From Planctomycetota bacterium (lineage in GTDB: Bacteria > Planctomycetota > Phycisphaerae > Phycisphaerales > UBA1924), in contig RFGK01000222.1 in NCBI GenBank assembly GCA_003697045.1, positions 1 to 35,302 on the forward strand: a stretch of DNA of 35,302 nt, given 5' to 3'. Every line of letters begins with the position of its first letter. Position 1 is the first letter of the stretch. The notes below the pieces were generated by a model that did not search any database, was not told the origin of the DNA, and saw only the letters and a list, made by a program, of their open reading frames with translations. Shown in pieces: positions 17,191 through 25,585 of the stretch. The translations under genes and the position numbers were made by a program.

Positions 17191-18387
17191 ATGCCGAGCT
17201 TTGAGTACACGGCGATTGCGGCCGGGGGTGGCCGAGTCAAGGGCGTGCTCGCGGCGGCGAGTGAGGCAGCCGTGCTGGCCGAACTCGAAGCCAAGCAGCT
17301 CACCGCCGTGTCGGTCTGCGAGCAGCGTGAGGGGCGTGGATTCGGGCGGAGGATTTCGAGCGCTCGGCTTGCCCGGGCGTACTTGCAGATTGCTGACCTT
17401 CTCAGGGCGGGGGTGCCGGTGATGCGAGCGCTCTCGCTGCTCGGACGCCAGAAGAGCGATCGGCGGTTGGCGGCGGTGTTTCGCCGGCTGGCTGAGCACG
17501 TGGGCGAGGGTGGAGAGATTTCCGAGGCGATGGAGACTCAGCCCCAGGTGTTCCCGCGGATCCATGTTGCGATGATCCGGGCCGGCGAGCGCGGCGGGTT
17601 CCTTGAGCAGGTGTTCCAAAGGCTCGGGCAGTATGTCCAATCACAGGCCGAGCTGCGCTCGAAGGTGATTGGAAACATGATCTACCCGTGCGTGCTGATG
17701 GGGGTCGGTCTGATTCTGCTCGCCGTGATTTTTACGGTGTTTGTGCCGAACTTTGAGTCGGTGTTTGACGGACTGAAAGAGCGTGGAGAGTTGCCGGCGA
17801 TCACGTCGGCCCTGTTTTTTGTCAGCCATGCGCTCGGGCGATATGGACTGGTCACGCTGGTGGTGTTGGTCATTGCGGGTGTCGCGCTCTGGCGTGCGAG
17901 CAAGCGTTCCGATGTGCGCCGGTTTCTGGTCGTGGCTCGCACGAGGCTTCCGGTGATTGGGACTCTGACCCGGGCGATGGCGACGGCCCGGTTTTGCAGG
18001 ATGCTGGGCACGATGGAGGCCAATGGTGTGCCGTTGCTGACGGCCATGCAGATTGCCAGGCACGCGGCTGGAAATATTCTGATGGAGGAGGCGATCGACG
18101 AGGCGATCGAGGCTGTGCGTGCGGGCGAGTCGCTTGCCGGTCCACTTGGGCAGAGCGGCATGTTCGATGAGGATGTGATCGAGATGATCTCGGTCGGGGA
18201 AGCGGCTGGCAATGTGGACGAGGTGATGCTGGGAATTGCCGAGACGGTTGAAGGAAGGGTGAACCGACTGCTGGACACAGCGGTAAGACTGATTGAGCCC
18301 TTGATGCTCCTGCTGATTGCGGGCGTGGTGGTGTTGGTTGCGGTGTCGCTGTTGCTGCCGATGTTGAAGATGAGTGCGGCGTTGTGA
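17191..18387 (+). CDS. gspF: Type II secretion inner-membrane platform protein GspF
   Basis: The first ATG is at 17191; the preceding in-frame TTG at 17188 is less likely. The 398-residue product starts MPSFEYTAIAAGGGRVKGVL, the usual GspF N-terminus, and has two T2SSF helical-bundle domains (about residues 58-180 and 260-385). Family motifs include LRAGVPVMRALSLL, VAMIRAGERGGFLEQVFQRL and, in the second repeat, LEANGVPLL-like MEANGVPLLTAMQIAR and MISVGEAAGNVDEV. Three hydrophobic segments lie at about 163-187, 216-232 and 365-390. It anchors the GspE motor and guides pseudopilin insertion. It follows the peroxidase gene by 35 bases. It is separated from gspG by 219 bases, unlike the tightly packed genes after it. 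Confidence 0.95.
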   Translation: MPSFEYTAIAAGGGRVKGVLAAASEAAVLAELEAKQLTAVSVCEQREGRGFGRRISSARLARAYLQIADLLRAGVPVMRALSLLGRQKSDRRLAAVFRRLAEHVGEGGEISEAMETQPQVFPRIHVAMIRAGERGGFLEQVFQRLGQYVQSQAELRSKVIGNMIYPCVLMGVGLILLAVIFTVFVPNFESVFDGLKERGELPAITSALFFVSHALGRYGLVTLVVLVIAGVALWRASKRSDVRRFLVVARTRLPVIGTLTRAMATARFCRMLGTMEANGVPLLTAMQIARHAAGNILMEEAIDEAIEAVRAGESLAGPLGQSGMFDEDVIEMISVGEAAGNVDEVMLGIAETVEGRVNRLLDTAVRLIEPLMLLLIAGVVVLVAVSLLLPMLKMSAAL

Positions 18388-18442
18388 GGCGGCATACGAC
18401 ATATGGTGGGGTGTTTACCTGCAGGCCGCTTGGGTAGTGGTA

Positions 18443-18471
18443 TTGATTGGTTGGGAGCGTTATGCTAGTTT
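18443..18471 (+). promoter_or_regulatory. Candidate sigma-70-like promoter upstream of gspG
   Basis: In the otherwise GC-rich gap between gspF and gspG there is a relatively AT-rich patch with TTGATT (18443-18448), a 17-base spacer and TAGTTT (18466-18471). This is about 135 bases before the gspG start. The match to the -35/-10 consensus is moderate, and planctomycete promoters are poorly known, so this is only a candidate. Confidence 0.3.
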
Positions 18472-18606
18472 GGGCTAAGTAACCGGGCGTGCGAGCGTGA
18501 AGTGGGCTCGCAGTGTGCGATTGGTCGATGCTGAGGGAGTCCCCGGCGTGCGGCCGAGGGAGGACGATCGGAGCACGGAAACTGATTGCGGCGAAAGGAC
18601 GAGGTG

Positions 18607-19116
18607 ATGGGAGAAAGGAAGATGCGGCAGAGAGTCAAGAGAGCCCGTCGGGGATTCACGCTGATTGAGGTGATGATCGTTCTGGCCATTGTGCTCGCGT
18701 TGGGGGCAATCGTGAGCGTGGCGGTGCTCTCGCGGAGAGATGACGCGAACATCAGCCTGTGCAAGACGGATCTGACGAACCTCGAGAAGGGGCTCAAGTG
18801 GTTTTACTTTGAGTACAACCGCTACCCGACGGACGAGGAAGGGCTCGCGGTCTTGTGGAGCCCGGACACGCTTGACCCCGAGCTCGATCCGACGAAGTGG
18901 AAGCCTCAGCTCGAAAAGCCCCTCCCCAAGGACCGGTGGGGCCACGAGTGGATGTACATGCAGCAGCGTGACGACGATCCGACGAAATACGCGTTGTGGT
19001 CGGTCGGACCGGACGGTGAAGACGGGACCGAAGACGACATCAAGACGTGGTCCGAAGATGAGTTGGACAGCGACTTTGGATTCGAGCCGATGGACTCGCC
19101 GGATTCCGGGGGCTGA
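18607..19116 (+). CDS. gspG: Major pseudopilin GspG
   Basis: ATG 18607 is preferred: GAGGTG lies just upstream, and an upstream TTG at 18586 is weaker. The product is 169 residues with a 16-residue basic prepilin leader ending RRG, then FTLIEVMIVLAIVLALGAIV with Glu at mature position 5. After the N-terminal helix come the GspG features NLEKGLKWFYFEYNRYPTDE and the C-terminal LPKDRWGHEWMYMQ region. The segment GPDGEDGTEDDI is the acidic calcium-binding loop typical of the major pseudopilin. The protein ends in an acidic tail (DELDSDFGFEPMD) longer than in proteobacterial GspG. After prepilin-peptidase cleavage it polymerises into the pseudopilus. No prepilin peptidase gene is in the window. 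Confidence 0.93.
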   Translation: MGERKMRQRVKRARRGFTLIEVMIVLAIVLALGAIVSVAVLSRRDDANISLCKTDLTNLEKGLKWFYFEYNRYPTDEEGLAVLWSPDTLDPELDPTKWKPQLEKPLPKDRWGHEWMYMQQRDDDPTKYALWSVGPDGEDGTEDDIKTWSEDELDSDFGFEPMDSPDSGG

Positions 19117-19165
19117 ACAACTCCTTGAAACGGCGTGCTCTGTCCTGACCGCACGGCGGCCTGGT

Positions 19166-19963
19166 GTGCGGCGTGGGCTGACGGTCTTTGAGCTCATGGT
19201 TGCCATCACGTTGATGGGGGCGCTGATTGCCATCTCCATCCCGCTTGTTCTCGATCGCACGCGGGACATTTCGTTCGATGAGACACTTGCGCAGATCGAG
19301 CGTGTGGCTTCGGTTGTCAGGGCCGATGCGCAGCGGCGCAGCGAGGCTCTGGCGTTGGAGTGCCGGTGGTCGGAAGAAGATCAACTGGTGCGGATCGGAG
19401 TGGTCAAGCTGGAGCAGAACGAGCGCGAGTCGACAGGTTCGGTGTTCGACCTGCCGTTCAATGAAGGGGTGGGAAGAGTCGATGCTTCCGTCGAGATGAT
19501 GCCGTCCTTTGACGTCATGCTCACGCTTGCGAAAGGATACGAGTTGCGCCGGAGGATTCCGGAGATGTATTTCGACCGGGCGGGGGAAGCTTTGCTGCAA
19601 ACGGAAACCACGTTCGGTGACTTGCAGCAGGACGAAATGGACCCCGTCGGATTCGACATGGATGCATCGCAGGATGATGGTTGGGGCGAGCTCGATCATC
19701 CTCCGCGCAGGCTTGTTATCGCTGTTTTTCTACCGGACGGATCGCTGATGGGCGAGGAGCGCTTGTATCTGCTCGGCCCGGGCGGGCGCGTGGGGGCGAT
19801 CACGATGAGCCGTTGGCTCGGACGGGTCCGGGCGGAGCGTGTGAATCTTTCGATGACGCCCGGCGGGGAGCTGGACGAGGCAAGCGGGGGAGGCGAGGCG
19901 TTGGGCCCGGCCCCAGAGGGTTCGGCGGGCGGAGACACATCGACGCCGGAGGATGCTCCATGA
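19166..19963 (+). CDS. gspH: Minor pseudopilin GspH (GTG start)
   Basis: The open frame extends upstream into gspG, where it is only an out-of-frame shadow. GTG 19166 is chosen because it yields the very short leader MRRG before LTVFELMVAITLMGALIAIS, identical to the leader of the next gene and with Glu at mature position 5. The product is 265 residues, long for GspH (usually under 200). The globular part has an acidic character (DLQQDEMDPVGFDMDASQDD). Two beta-strand pairs near PPRRLVIAVFLPDGSLMGEE and the C-terminal Gly/Glu/Pro-rich tail (GGELDEASGGGEALGP) are unlike typical GspH. The H assignment rests on position between G and I and on the prepilin motif rather than on the globular fold. 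The stop overlaps the gspI start as ATGA. Confidence 0.75.
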   Translation: MRRGLTVFELMVAITLMGALIAISIPLVLDRTRDISFDETLAQIERVASVVRADAQRRSEALALECRWSEEDQLVRIGVVKLEQNERESTGSVFDLPFNEGVGRVDASVEMMPSFDVMLTLAKGYELRRRIPEMYFDRAGEALLQTETTFGDLQQDEMDPVGFDMDASQDDGWGELDHPPRRLVIAVFLPDGSLMGEERLYLLGPGGRVGAITMSRWLGRVRAERVNLSMTPGGELDEASGGGEALGPAPEGSAGGDTSTPEDAP

Positions 19964-20523
19964 GGCGTGGGGGCATGCTCTTTGAAGTGATGGTCGCGCT
20001 TGCGATCTTGCTGATGGCGTCCATGACGCTCGGGGCGATCGTCATGCAGAGCGTTGGAGCCATGGATCGAACGCGCAGATCAATGCAGGCGTGCGACCTT
20101 GCGCGCTCGACGATGGCACAGATCGAAGCGGGGATTCTCGATGCGGCCAGCGTGAGCGGGCCGGTGCGCCGGTGGGATGCGTCGATGTTTCTCATGCCCG
20201 AGGACGCGTTTGCTGCGGCGGGAGGGGCCGAGCCGGTTGAAGCCTCGGCCGAGCTTCCCGGCGAGATACCGGTCGGTGTTTCGGAGAACATCGGCCCGGA
20301 ATGGTCGGTCGAGGTAGAGACGGAGCCGACCGAGTTTGACGGGTTGTGGCTCGTGACGGTGACTGCGCAACTGCAGGCTGCGCAAGCGCCTGACGTGGTG
20401 CTGGCGTCGTACACGCTTCGGCAGGTGGTGCGACTGGGCACCGAGCCGGAGGATGTGGCTGGCGAAGAAGACGAGTTGATGGATGCGGCGCGTCGTGGCC
20501 TTCAACGAGGGGGGCGTCCATGA
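19960..20523 (+). CDS. gspI: Minor pseudopilin GspI
   Basis: ATG 19960 overlaps the gspH stop (ATGA). The 187-residue product has leader MRRG and then GMLFEVMVALAILLMASMTL, with Glu at mature position 5. Beyond the helix, LARSTMAQIEAGI matches the GspI pattern of a helix with a conserved Ala/Glu stretch. A Pro/Ala/Glu-rich insertion (about residues 75-105) precedes the beta-sheet PEWSVEVETEPTEFDGLWLV. In characterised systems GspI nucleates the pseudopilus tip with J and K. The stop overlaps the start of gspJ. Confidence 0.8.
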   Translation: MRRGGMLFEVMVALAILLMASMTLGAIVMQSVGAMDRTRRSMQACDLARSTMAQIEAGILDAASVSGPVRRWDASMFLMPEDAFAAAGGAEPVEASAELPGEIPVGVSENIGPEWSVEVETEPTEFDGLWLVTVTAQLQAAQAPDVVLASYTLRQVVRLGTEPEDVAGEEDELMDAARRGLQRGGRP

Positions 20524-21245
20524 CACGGCGTGGGTTTTCTCTGCTGGAAGTCATGCTTGCCATCGGCATTGTGCTGGTGCTCTCCGGCGTGATCTATGCG
20601 TTTCTCTTCGACCTGATGGATGCGCGTGAGCGCATCGTGCGATACAGCGATCGGTCGCGCGTGGGCATCGGGATGATGGAAACGATCGAGCGCGACTTGA
20701 TGACCACGCTGGCGGGCAGTTCACGCTTTGGCGCGGGAATCAAGGGCGGATCGACCTGGCTGACCTTGCTCAGTCGCAGTGTCACGCTGCCGATTGAGAC
20801 GGATTCGCAGACGGTGCTGGGTGATTTGCAGGGGGTGAAGTTTGAGTGGCAGCCGGGCCGGGGGGAGCTGAGGGCGAGTCGATGGGACGTGCTTTCGGGT
20901 GAGACGGCGCTTTCCGAGGTCATCTCCGAGGAAATCGAGCATCTGCAAATCCGTTACTACGACGGGCGTGCGTGGCGCGGCACATTTGATTCGTCTACGA
21001 CGGGCAGGCTGCCTGTTGCTCTTGAGGTCGCGGTGTGGTTTGGTACGCCCCGGAGGCCGGCGCCGTCCGCGGGGAGCTTTGAGTCGGTTGGCTTCAGGGA
21101 TGAGCCTGGGTTCAACGAGGCGTTCGACCCGGGATCGTGGGAGCGTGAGACGACGGACGTGCAGCTGCCGACTCGTGAGCCCGACCGCGTGCGCGTGATG
21201 GTGATACCCGATGGGCCGGAGGTGGGCATGGAGGCGTCACCATGA
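20520..21245 (+). CDS. gspJ: Minor pseudopilin GspJ
   Basis: ATG 20520 overlaps the gspI stop (ATGA). The 241-residue product has leader MTRRG and FSLLEVMLAIGIVLVLSGVI, with Glu at mature position 5. The globular domain has features of GspJ: RDLMTTLAGS after the helix (usually RDLxQ), GVKFEWQPGRGELRASRWD and a strand with IEHLQIRYYDGRAWRGTFDS, then LPVALEVAVWFG. GspJ is a tip subunit partnering I and K. The C-terminus is extended by about 60 residues rich in Pro, Glu and Gly. The stop overlaps the gspK start. Confidence 0.85.
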   Translation: MTRRGFSLLEVMLAIGIVLVLSGVIYAFLFDLMDARERIVRYSDRSRVGIGMMETIERDLMTTLAGSSRFGAGIKGGSTWLTLLSRSVTLPIETDSQTVLGDLQGVKFEWQPGRGELRASRWDVLSGETALSEVISEEIEHLQIRYYDGRAWRGTFDSSTTGRLPVALEVAVWFGTPRRPAPSAGSFESVGFRDEPGFNEAFDPGSWERETTDVQLPTREPDRVRVMVIPDGPEVGMEASP

Positions 21246-22930
21246 CCACGAGCCGGCGCAGGGGCATGATGTTGCTGGCGGTGATGATCGTCATCGTCCT
21301 GGCGTCGCTGATTGGATCGACGCTGCTGGTGTCTGTTGATGCGGAGCGTTCTGCGGCCCAGACGACGCTGCGACGCACGCAATCGCGAGCGCTGGCCTGG
21401 TCGGGAGTGCAATATGTGACGGCTCAAATCGCTGCACAGCGCGAGCGGCTGCTCGAAGGGCAGGAGATTGAAGTCGATCACGAGTGGGTTTTGTATGAAG
21501 AACCAACGGGAACCAGAGCGGTGGTGCGGTTGGTGCCGATGGGGCCGAGTCGCACGCATCTGGTGTCGGAGACAGGCAAGATCGACATCAATCATGCGAG
21601 CAAGGAGATGCTGGCGAGCCTGCCGGGCATCGGAACGGAGGAGCGTGCGCAGAGGATCATTGATGCCCGGCCGTTCACGAGCGTCGAAGAGCTCGTGCGT
21701 GTCGAAGGTATTGTGGCCGACGTGCTGTACGGGTTTGTCGATGCACCCGACCCCCTTGGACCCGGGCAGTCCGGGCCGGGCGAAGCGTCGCTGTCGAGTG
21801 CAAGCGAGTCGATCGAGCCGATCCCTTCGATCGACGAGTTCGATGGCAGCCTCACCGAACCCAGCCTGATCGACCTGCTGACGGTGTTCAGTTTCGATCC
21901 GAACGTGCAGGCGGGGATCGAGAGTCCGGACAAGCGTGGCAAACTTCGGGTCAACCTCAATGTGCCGTGGTCGGACCGGTTTGAGCGGGCGATTGAAGAC
22001 CAGTGGGGCCGAGAGGCCGTAGCCGTCGTCAAGCAGCTCTTTGACTCCGGCATGCAGTTTCGCAGCGATCGCGAGCTGATCGAGAATGTGAGAAGGATGG
22101 GGATCGAGGACGTCGAGATCATTCGACAGATTGTTGATGCAGTCACGACGACGGACGACATGTATCGGCTCGGCCGCGTGGACATCCTGCGTGCGTCTGC
22201 GGCAGCACTGGCGGCACTTCCGGGGATCGACGCGACGCTTGCGGAGGAGATCATTGATCTGCGCGATCGACTTTCTGATGAAGCTCGCCTGTCGCCGATG
22301 TGGCTTGTCGATGAAGGTCTGATCACATTGGATGAGTACCTTGAGCTTGCTGATCTGGTGACGACCCGATCGATGCAATGGCGTGTGCGGATCGAAGCAG
22401 GATTTCAGGAACCCGCGGCGTATGCGAGCCAGCCGCCGGGCGTGGGTGAGTCTGTCCTCGAGGGTCTGGCCGAGTTAATGGCCGAGGAAGCGCCCCTGCG
22501 TGACCGGGTGGTCTACGACGTTGTAGTCGATGTGTCATCGGAGCGTCCGCGTGTGGCGTACATGCGGGAGGTGACGATGCTTGATCTTGCCCAGCGATTG
22601 CGCCAGGCCGATGTGGATGAACGCATTTCGCAAGATCAGCGTGCATTCGAAGAGGCGCTGTGGGCGGAGATGGGGCTGGACGAGCTGATGAGCGAGGAAT
22701 CGCCGCTTGCGGGGCAAGCCGAGGATGTGCGTCTTGCAGATGGACCTTCCTGGCGTTCGGGGTCGCGCATCGACCAGCGTCGAGCGGATCGAGCGAATCG
22801 GTCGACCGAACGTTTGCAAGCTCGTCGCTCGAGGCTGCAGGAGGTGCCGCAAGCAGAACCAGAGCCGACGATGCCGGGCGACCCGGTCGATCGGCGGATC
22901 GGGCGCTGGCGTGCTGGAGGTGAGCGGTGA
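21242..22930 (+). CDS. gspK: Pseudopilus tip protein GspK, with two helix-hairpin-helix segments
   Basis: ATG 21242 overlaps the gspJ stop (ATGA). The 562-residue product has leader MTTSRRRG followed by MMLLAVMIVIVLASLIGSTL. As is usual for GspK, mature position 5 is not Glu but Ala. Two helix-hairpin-helix motifs are evident: DINHASKEMLASLPGIGTEE (about residue 114 on) and VDILRASAAALAALPGIDAT (about 312 on), corresponding to the SAM-like T2SSK regions. The protein is well above the usual length of about 320-350. The extra length lies in a Ser/Glu/Pro-rich linker (about 175-205), a second alpha-helical region and a Glu/Arg-rich C-terminus (about 490-562). GspK caps the pseudopilus. The stop overlaps the next start as GTGA. 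Confidence 0.85.
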   Translation: MTTSRRRGMMLLAVMIVIVLASLIGSTLLVSVDAERSAAQTTLRRTQSRALAWSGVQYVTAQIAAQRERLLEGQEIEVDHEWVLYEEPTGTRAVVRLVPMGPSRTHLVSETGKIDINHASKEMLASLPGIGTEERAQRIIDARPFTSVEELVRVEGIVADVLYGFVDAPDPLGPGQSGPGEASLSSASESIEPIPSIDEFDGSLTEPSLIDLLTVFSFDPNVQAGIESPDKRGKLRVNLNVPWSDRFERAIEDQWGREAVAVVKQLFDSGMQFRSDRELIENVRRMGIEDVEIIRQIVDAVTTTDDMYRLGRVDILRASAAALAALPGIDATLAEEIIDLRDRLSDEARLSPMWLVDEGLITLDEYLELADLVTTRSMQWRVRIEAGFQEPAAYASQPPGVGESVLEGLAELMAEEAPLRDRVVYDVVVDVSSERPRVAYMREVTMLDLAQRLRQADVDERISQDQRAFEEALWAEMGLDELMSEESPLAGQAEDVRLADGPSWRSGSRIDQRRADRANRSTERLQARRSRLQEVPQAEPEPTMPGDPVDRRIGRWRAGGER

Positions 22931-24519
22931 ACGTAGAGCCTACGGGCGGCATGGTGCTGATTGACCTGGCTCAGGACGTGCTGGCTGCGGCGGCGGTCAA
23001 TGTGAGCGCGCGCGGGATGACGGTCAATCGAGTGGCGTTGGCATCGCGCCCGAATGAAGTTGAAGCCGATGCACCCGATCAGGTTGGACAATGGGTCCGC
23101 CACTCGCTCGATGATGCGGGGATTTCAACGCGCCGGGCGGTCTTTGCGGTTCCGCGTGCCGAGGTGGTGCTCAAGGTGCTCGAGCTTCCCACGGCGGGGA
23201 TTGAAAGCGAGGCCGAGCTGTGCCAGGCAGTCCGGCTGCAGATGACGCGGCAACTGACGATGCCGATCGACGAGTCGATCATTGATTCGGTCACGCTTCC
23301 TGCGCGGGGCGATGATCGGATGACCTGCGTGCTGGCGGGAGCGATTCATCGCGATCGAGTTGAGTGGTATCGGCAGGTTGCGCGCGCCGCGGGGTTGAAA
23401 ATCGCAGGCGTGCGTCTGCGCAGTGGCGGTATTGCCCGTCTGGCGGGCGGGGCGGATGGGCCTGTGCTTGCCATTGCTTCGGGTGCGGAAACGACGGATT
23501 TTGTGGTGGCCGAGCATGGGCGTGTGCTCTTTGCCCGCTCGGTGGAGTTGCAGCATGCCACGCCGGAGCTGTCGCTGCCATTGTTGCGTGATGAAGGGGG
23601 TGGAGATCAGGAGCAGGATCTTCTGCAACGTGTGGCTGTTGAAGCCAAGCGCACGTGGATGAGCTATCGCGTCTCCCAGCGGGCCGAGGATGTGCGGTCG
23701 ATTGTCGTGATGGGACAGGGTGAGACAGCCCAGCAGTTGTGCGAGCGATGCCAGGCGATGCTCGAACTTGAGGCTCACTGCGTCGAGCTGCCGGCGTCGT
23801 TGCGGATCAAGCCGAGCCTGAGTGACGAGACACTCGGGACGTTTTTGCCGCTGCTGGGTCTCGGTGTGCGGCTGGAAGATGGCTCGAAGGGGCTAGATTT
23901 TCTGAATCCAAGACGACCGCCGGACGTGGGCGCCCGTCGAAGGCAGCTGGCACTTGCCGGCATGTTTGCGTTGGTCGTTCTGGGTGGGGCCGGGTACTTG
24001 TTTGGGCAGAATGTGATCGGACAGCTTGAGGCCGAGCTGAGCGTCAAGCAGACCCGGGAGCGCGAGCTTTTTGAGGAATACGTTGCCTATCTGAAGGAGC
24101 GGGCCCGGGCCGAGCACGTGCAGCGATGGGACGCGATCGACGCCGATTACATCGGGCACCTTGCCTGGCTGACCGGGCGATTGCCTGATCCGAAGATTTC
24201 GCTTGCCGACCGGGTTGACATGACGCTCGTGGGCGAGGTTCGGTATGAAGGGAGAAGCTTTCCCGAGGGGCGATGGTCAAGTGTGAGCAGGCTGGCGGTG
24301 GACGTGTCGGGCAAGGTGAGCGATCGATCGATTGCCCTCGAGCTTCGTGAGCGTCTGTTGGAGACGGGCCTGTTTACCGTGGTCAATCGTGGTCCCGACG
24401 TTGCTGACCGGTACGACTTCGAGCTGACAACGCAGTACCTTTCGCCGGACGATGCGATACGCGAAACGGATTCGGTCGACGCGGGTGCGACGGCCTCGGA
24501 GGAGGAGACAACGCCTTGA
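22927..24519 (+). CDS. gspL: GspL/PilM-like actin-fold assembly protein with membrane segment
   Basis: GTG 22927 overlaps the gspK stop (GTGA). The 530-residue product has an N-terminal actin-like domain (about residues 8-325): a MVLIDLAQDVLAAAAVNV phosphate-1-like strand, AVFAVPRAEVVLKVLELPTA as in PilM/GspL, and GPVLAIASGAETTDFVVAEH at the second subdomain. One transmembrane helix follows at about 341-360 (LALAGMFALVVLGGAGYLFG), then a short coiled coil. The periplasmic alpha/beta domain (about 400-510) resembles the ferredoxin-like PilN/GspL C-terminus. It would recruit GspE on the cytoplasmic side and contact the GspM-like protein in the periplasm. It is longer than typical GspL (about 400), and its cytoplasmic half looks closer to PilM, effectively a PilM-PilN fusion. 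Confidence 0.78.
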   Translation: MNVEPTGGMVLIDLAQDVLAAAAVNVSARGMTVNRVALASRPNEVEADAPDQVGQWVRHSLDDAGISTRRAVFAVPRAEVVLKVLELPTAGIESEAELCQAVRLQMTRQLTMPIDESIIDSVTLPARGDDRMTCVLAGAIHRDRVEWYRQVARAAGLKIAGVRLRSGGIARLAGGADGPVLAIASGAETTDFVVAEHGRVLFARSVELQHATPELSLPLLRDEGGGDQEQDLLQRVAVEAKRTWMSYRVSQRAEDVRSIVVMGQGETAQQLCERCQAMLELEAHCVELPASLRIKPSLSDETLGTFLPLLGLGVRLEDGSKGLDFLNPRRPPDVGARRRQLALAGMFALVVLGGAGYLFGQNVIGQLEAELSVKQTRERELFEEYVAYLKERARAEHVQRWDAIDADYIGHLAWLTGRLPDPKISLADRVDMTLVGEVRYEGRSFPEGRWSSVSRLAVDVSGKVSDRSIALELRERLLETGLFTVVNRGPDVADRYDFELTTQYLSPDDAIRETDSVDAGATASEEETTP

Positions 24520-25583
24520 AGCTGTCTCCATTCAAACTCGCGACGGGGCTGATTGCGGCGTTGGGCGTCGTGGGAGTGGGATACGCCGTGATCAACTCGG
24601 CCTATCTCAAGCCCGCAGCCAGGCTGCGCGACCAGATCGCAGGCATGGATGCGACGTATGAGCGTGCGTCGCGGGTGATGGAGGATTGGCCGAAGTATCG
24701 CGGCCAGCTCAGAGACTTTGGGCGCACACTGATCGGCAGCGAGTTTGATCAGGTCGAGCATCGGCTGCGCACGAGTCTGCAAGCCATCGGCGAACAATCC
24801 GGGCTTCGAGGTGTGCAGGTGAGCAACGGCCGACCGAAGGCGGAGCGAACGCCTCTGGCGACGGCCCGGCTTCGAGGCTCGCTGGGGCGCAAGCTCGCCG
24901 AATCCACCGACTTTGGGATCATCAAGGGAGCATTCAAGGGCGTTGGAACCCTCGAACAGGTGGTTCAGGCGATGGCAGTGTTGCAGGTTCAGCCCTGGCT
25001 TCACCGGATTGACCGGGTATCGATTGCGCCGCGTGGGCGTGAGAGGGTGAACTTCGAGCTCGATGTGGCGTTTTCGGTGATGTTTGCTCCGGATTTGTGC
25101 CCTGCCGAGGCGGGGATGCCGGCAATCGTCGAACCGGGTGAAGACGTACTCACGAAGGTGCGGGCGATTGCTGCGCGGAATGTGTTTGTGGCGCCCCCGC
25201 CGGACAAGCCGGACGAGCCGCCGGTGGTTGAACCGGAACGGGAGGAAGTGGCGCCGCCTCCGCCGCCGCCTCCGTACGACCGGTGGAAAGTGACGGGGCT
25301 GGTCGAGCGGCGTGTGGAAGGAACGACGGTGAGCGTCGAAGCGTGGGTGCTCAATCTTGACAGCGGGGAACGTCGCATTCTGACGCCCGGGGATGAGATC
25401 CTGGGGCATGTGCTCGAGTGGGTCGACGGAGAGCGTGGATATTTCGTTTTCGAGGGGAGAAGGGTCGTGATCGCCCAGGGGCAGACACTGGCCGACCGCG
25501 TGCCCGCAGATCCGGTAAACTCTCCGGAGTCGGATGGAAGCAACCAGCCGGCATCCGGAGCCACGGCGGGTGAAGGAGAATGA
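24516..25583 (+). CDS. GspM/PilO-like inner-membrane protein with GspC/PilP-like C-terminal domain
   Basis: The start is TTG 24516, overlapping the gspL stop (TTGA). The next in-frame start would remove the membrane anchor. The 355-residue product has a single N-terminal helix (about residues 8-26, LATGLIAALGVVGVGYAVIN), a short coiled coil and an alpha/beta domain (about 75-195, with VVQAMAVLQVQPWLHRIDRV) resembling the GspM/PilO ferredoxin-like fold. A Pro-rich stretch with seven consecutive prolines (about 225-253) follows. The last domain (about 255-335, RWKVTGLVERRVEGTTVSVE) has the strand pattern and the TPGDEILGHVLEWV loop of a GspC homology region or PilP domain, which docks on secretin N0. 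The window contains no separate gspC, so this fusion may supply that function. Domain calls are from pattern, not from a search. Confidence 0.65.
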   Translation: MKLSPFKLATGLIAALGVVGVGYAVINSAYLKPAARLRDQIAGMDATYERASRVMEDWPKYRGQLRDFGRTLIGSEFDQVEHRLRTSLQAIGEQSGLRGVQVSNGRPKAERTPLATARLRGSLGRKLAESTDFGIIKGAFKGVGTLEQVVQAMAVLQVQPWLHRIDRVSIAPRGRERVNFELDVAFSVMFAPDLCPAEAGMPAIVEPGEDVLTKVRAIAARNVFVAPPPDKPDEPPVVEPEREEVAPPPPPPPYDRWKVTGLVERRVEGTTVSVEAWVLNLDSGERRILTPGDEILGHVLEWVDGERGYFVFEGRRVVIAQGQTLADRVPADPVNSPESDGSNQPASGATAGEGE

Positions 25584-25585
25584 CC

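Noticed and set aside
18388-18430. GCGGC...GCCGC pair after gspF as a terminator.
   Set aside because: Only five pairs across a long loop, with no T-run.
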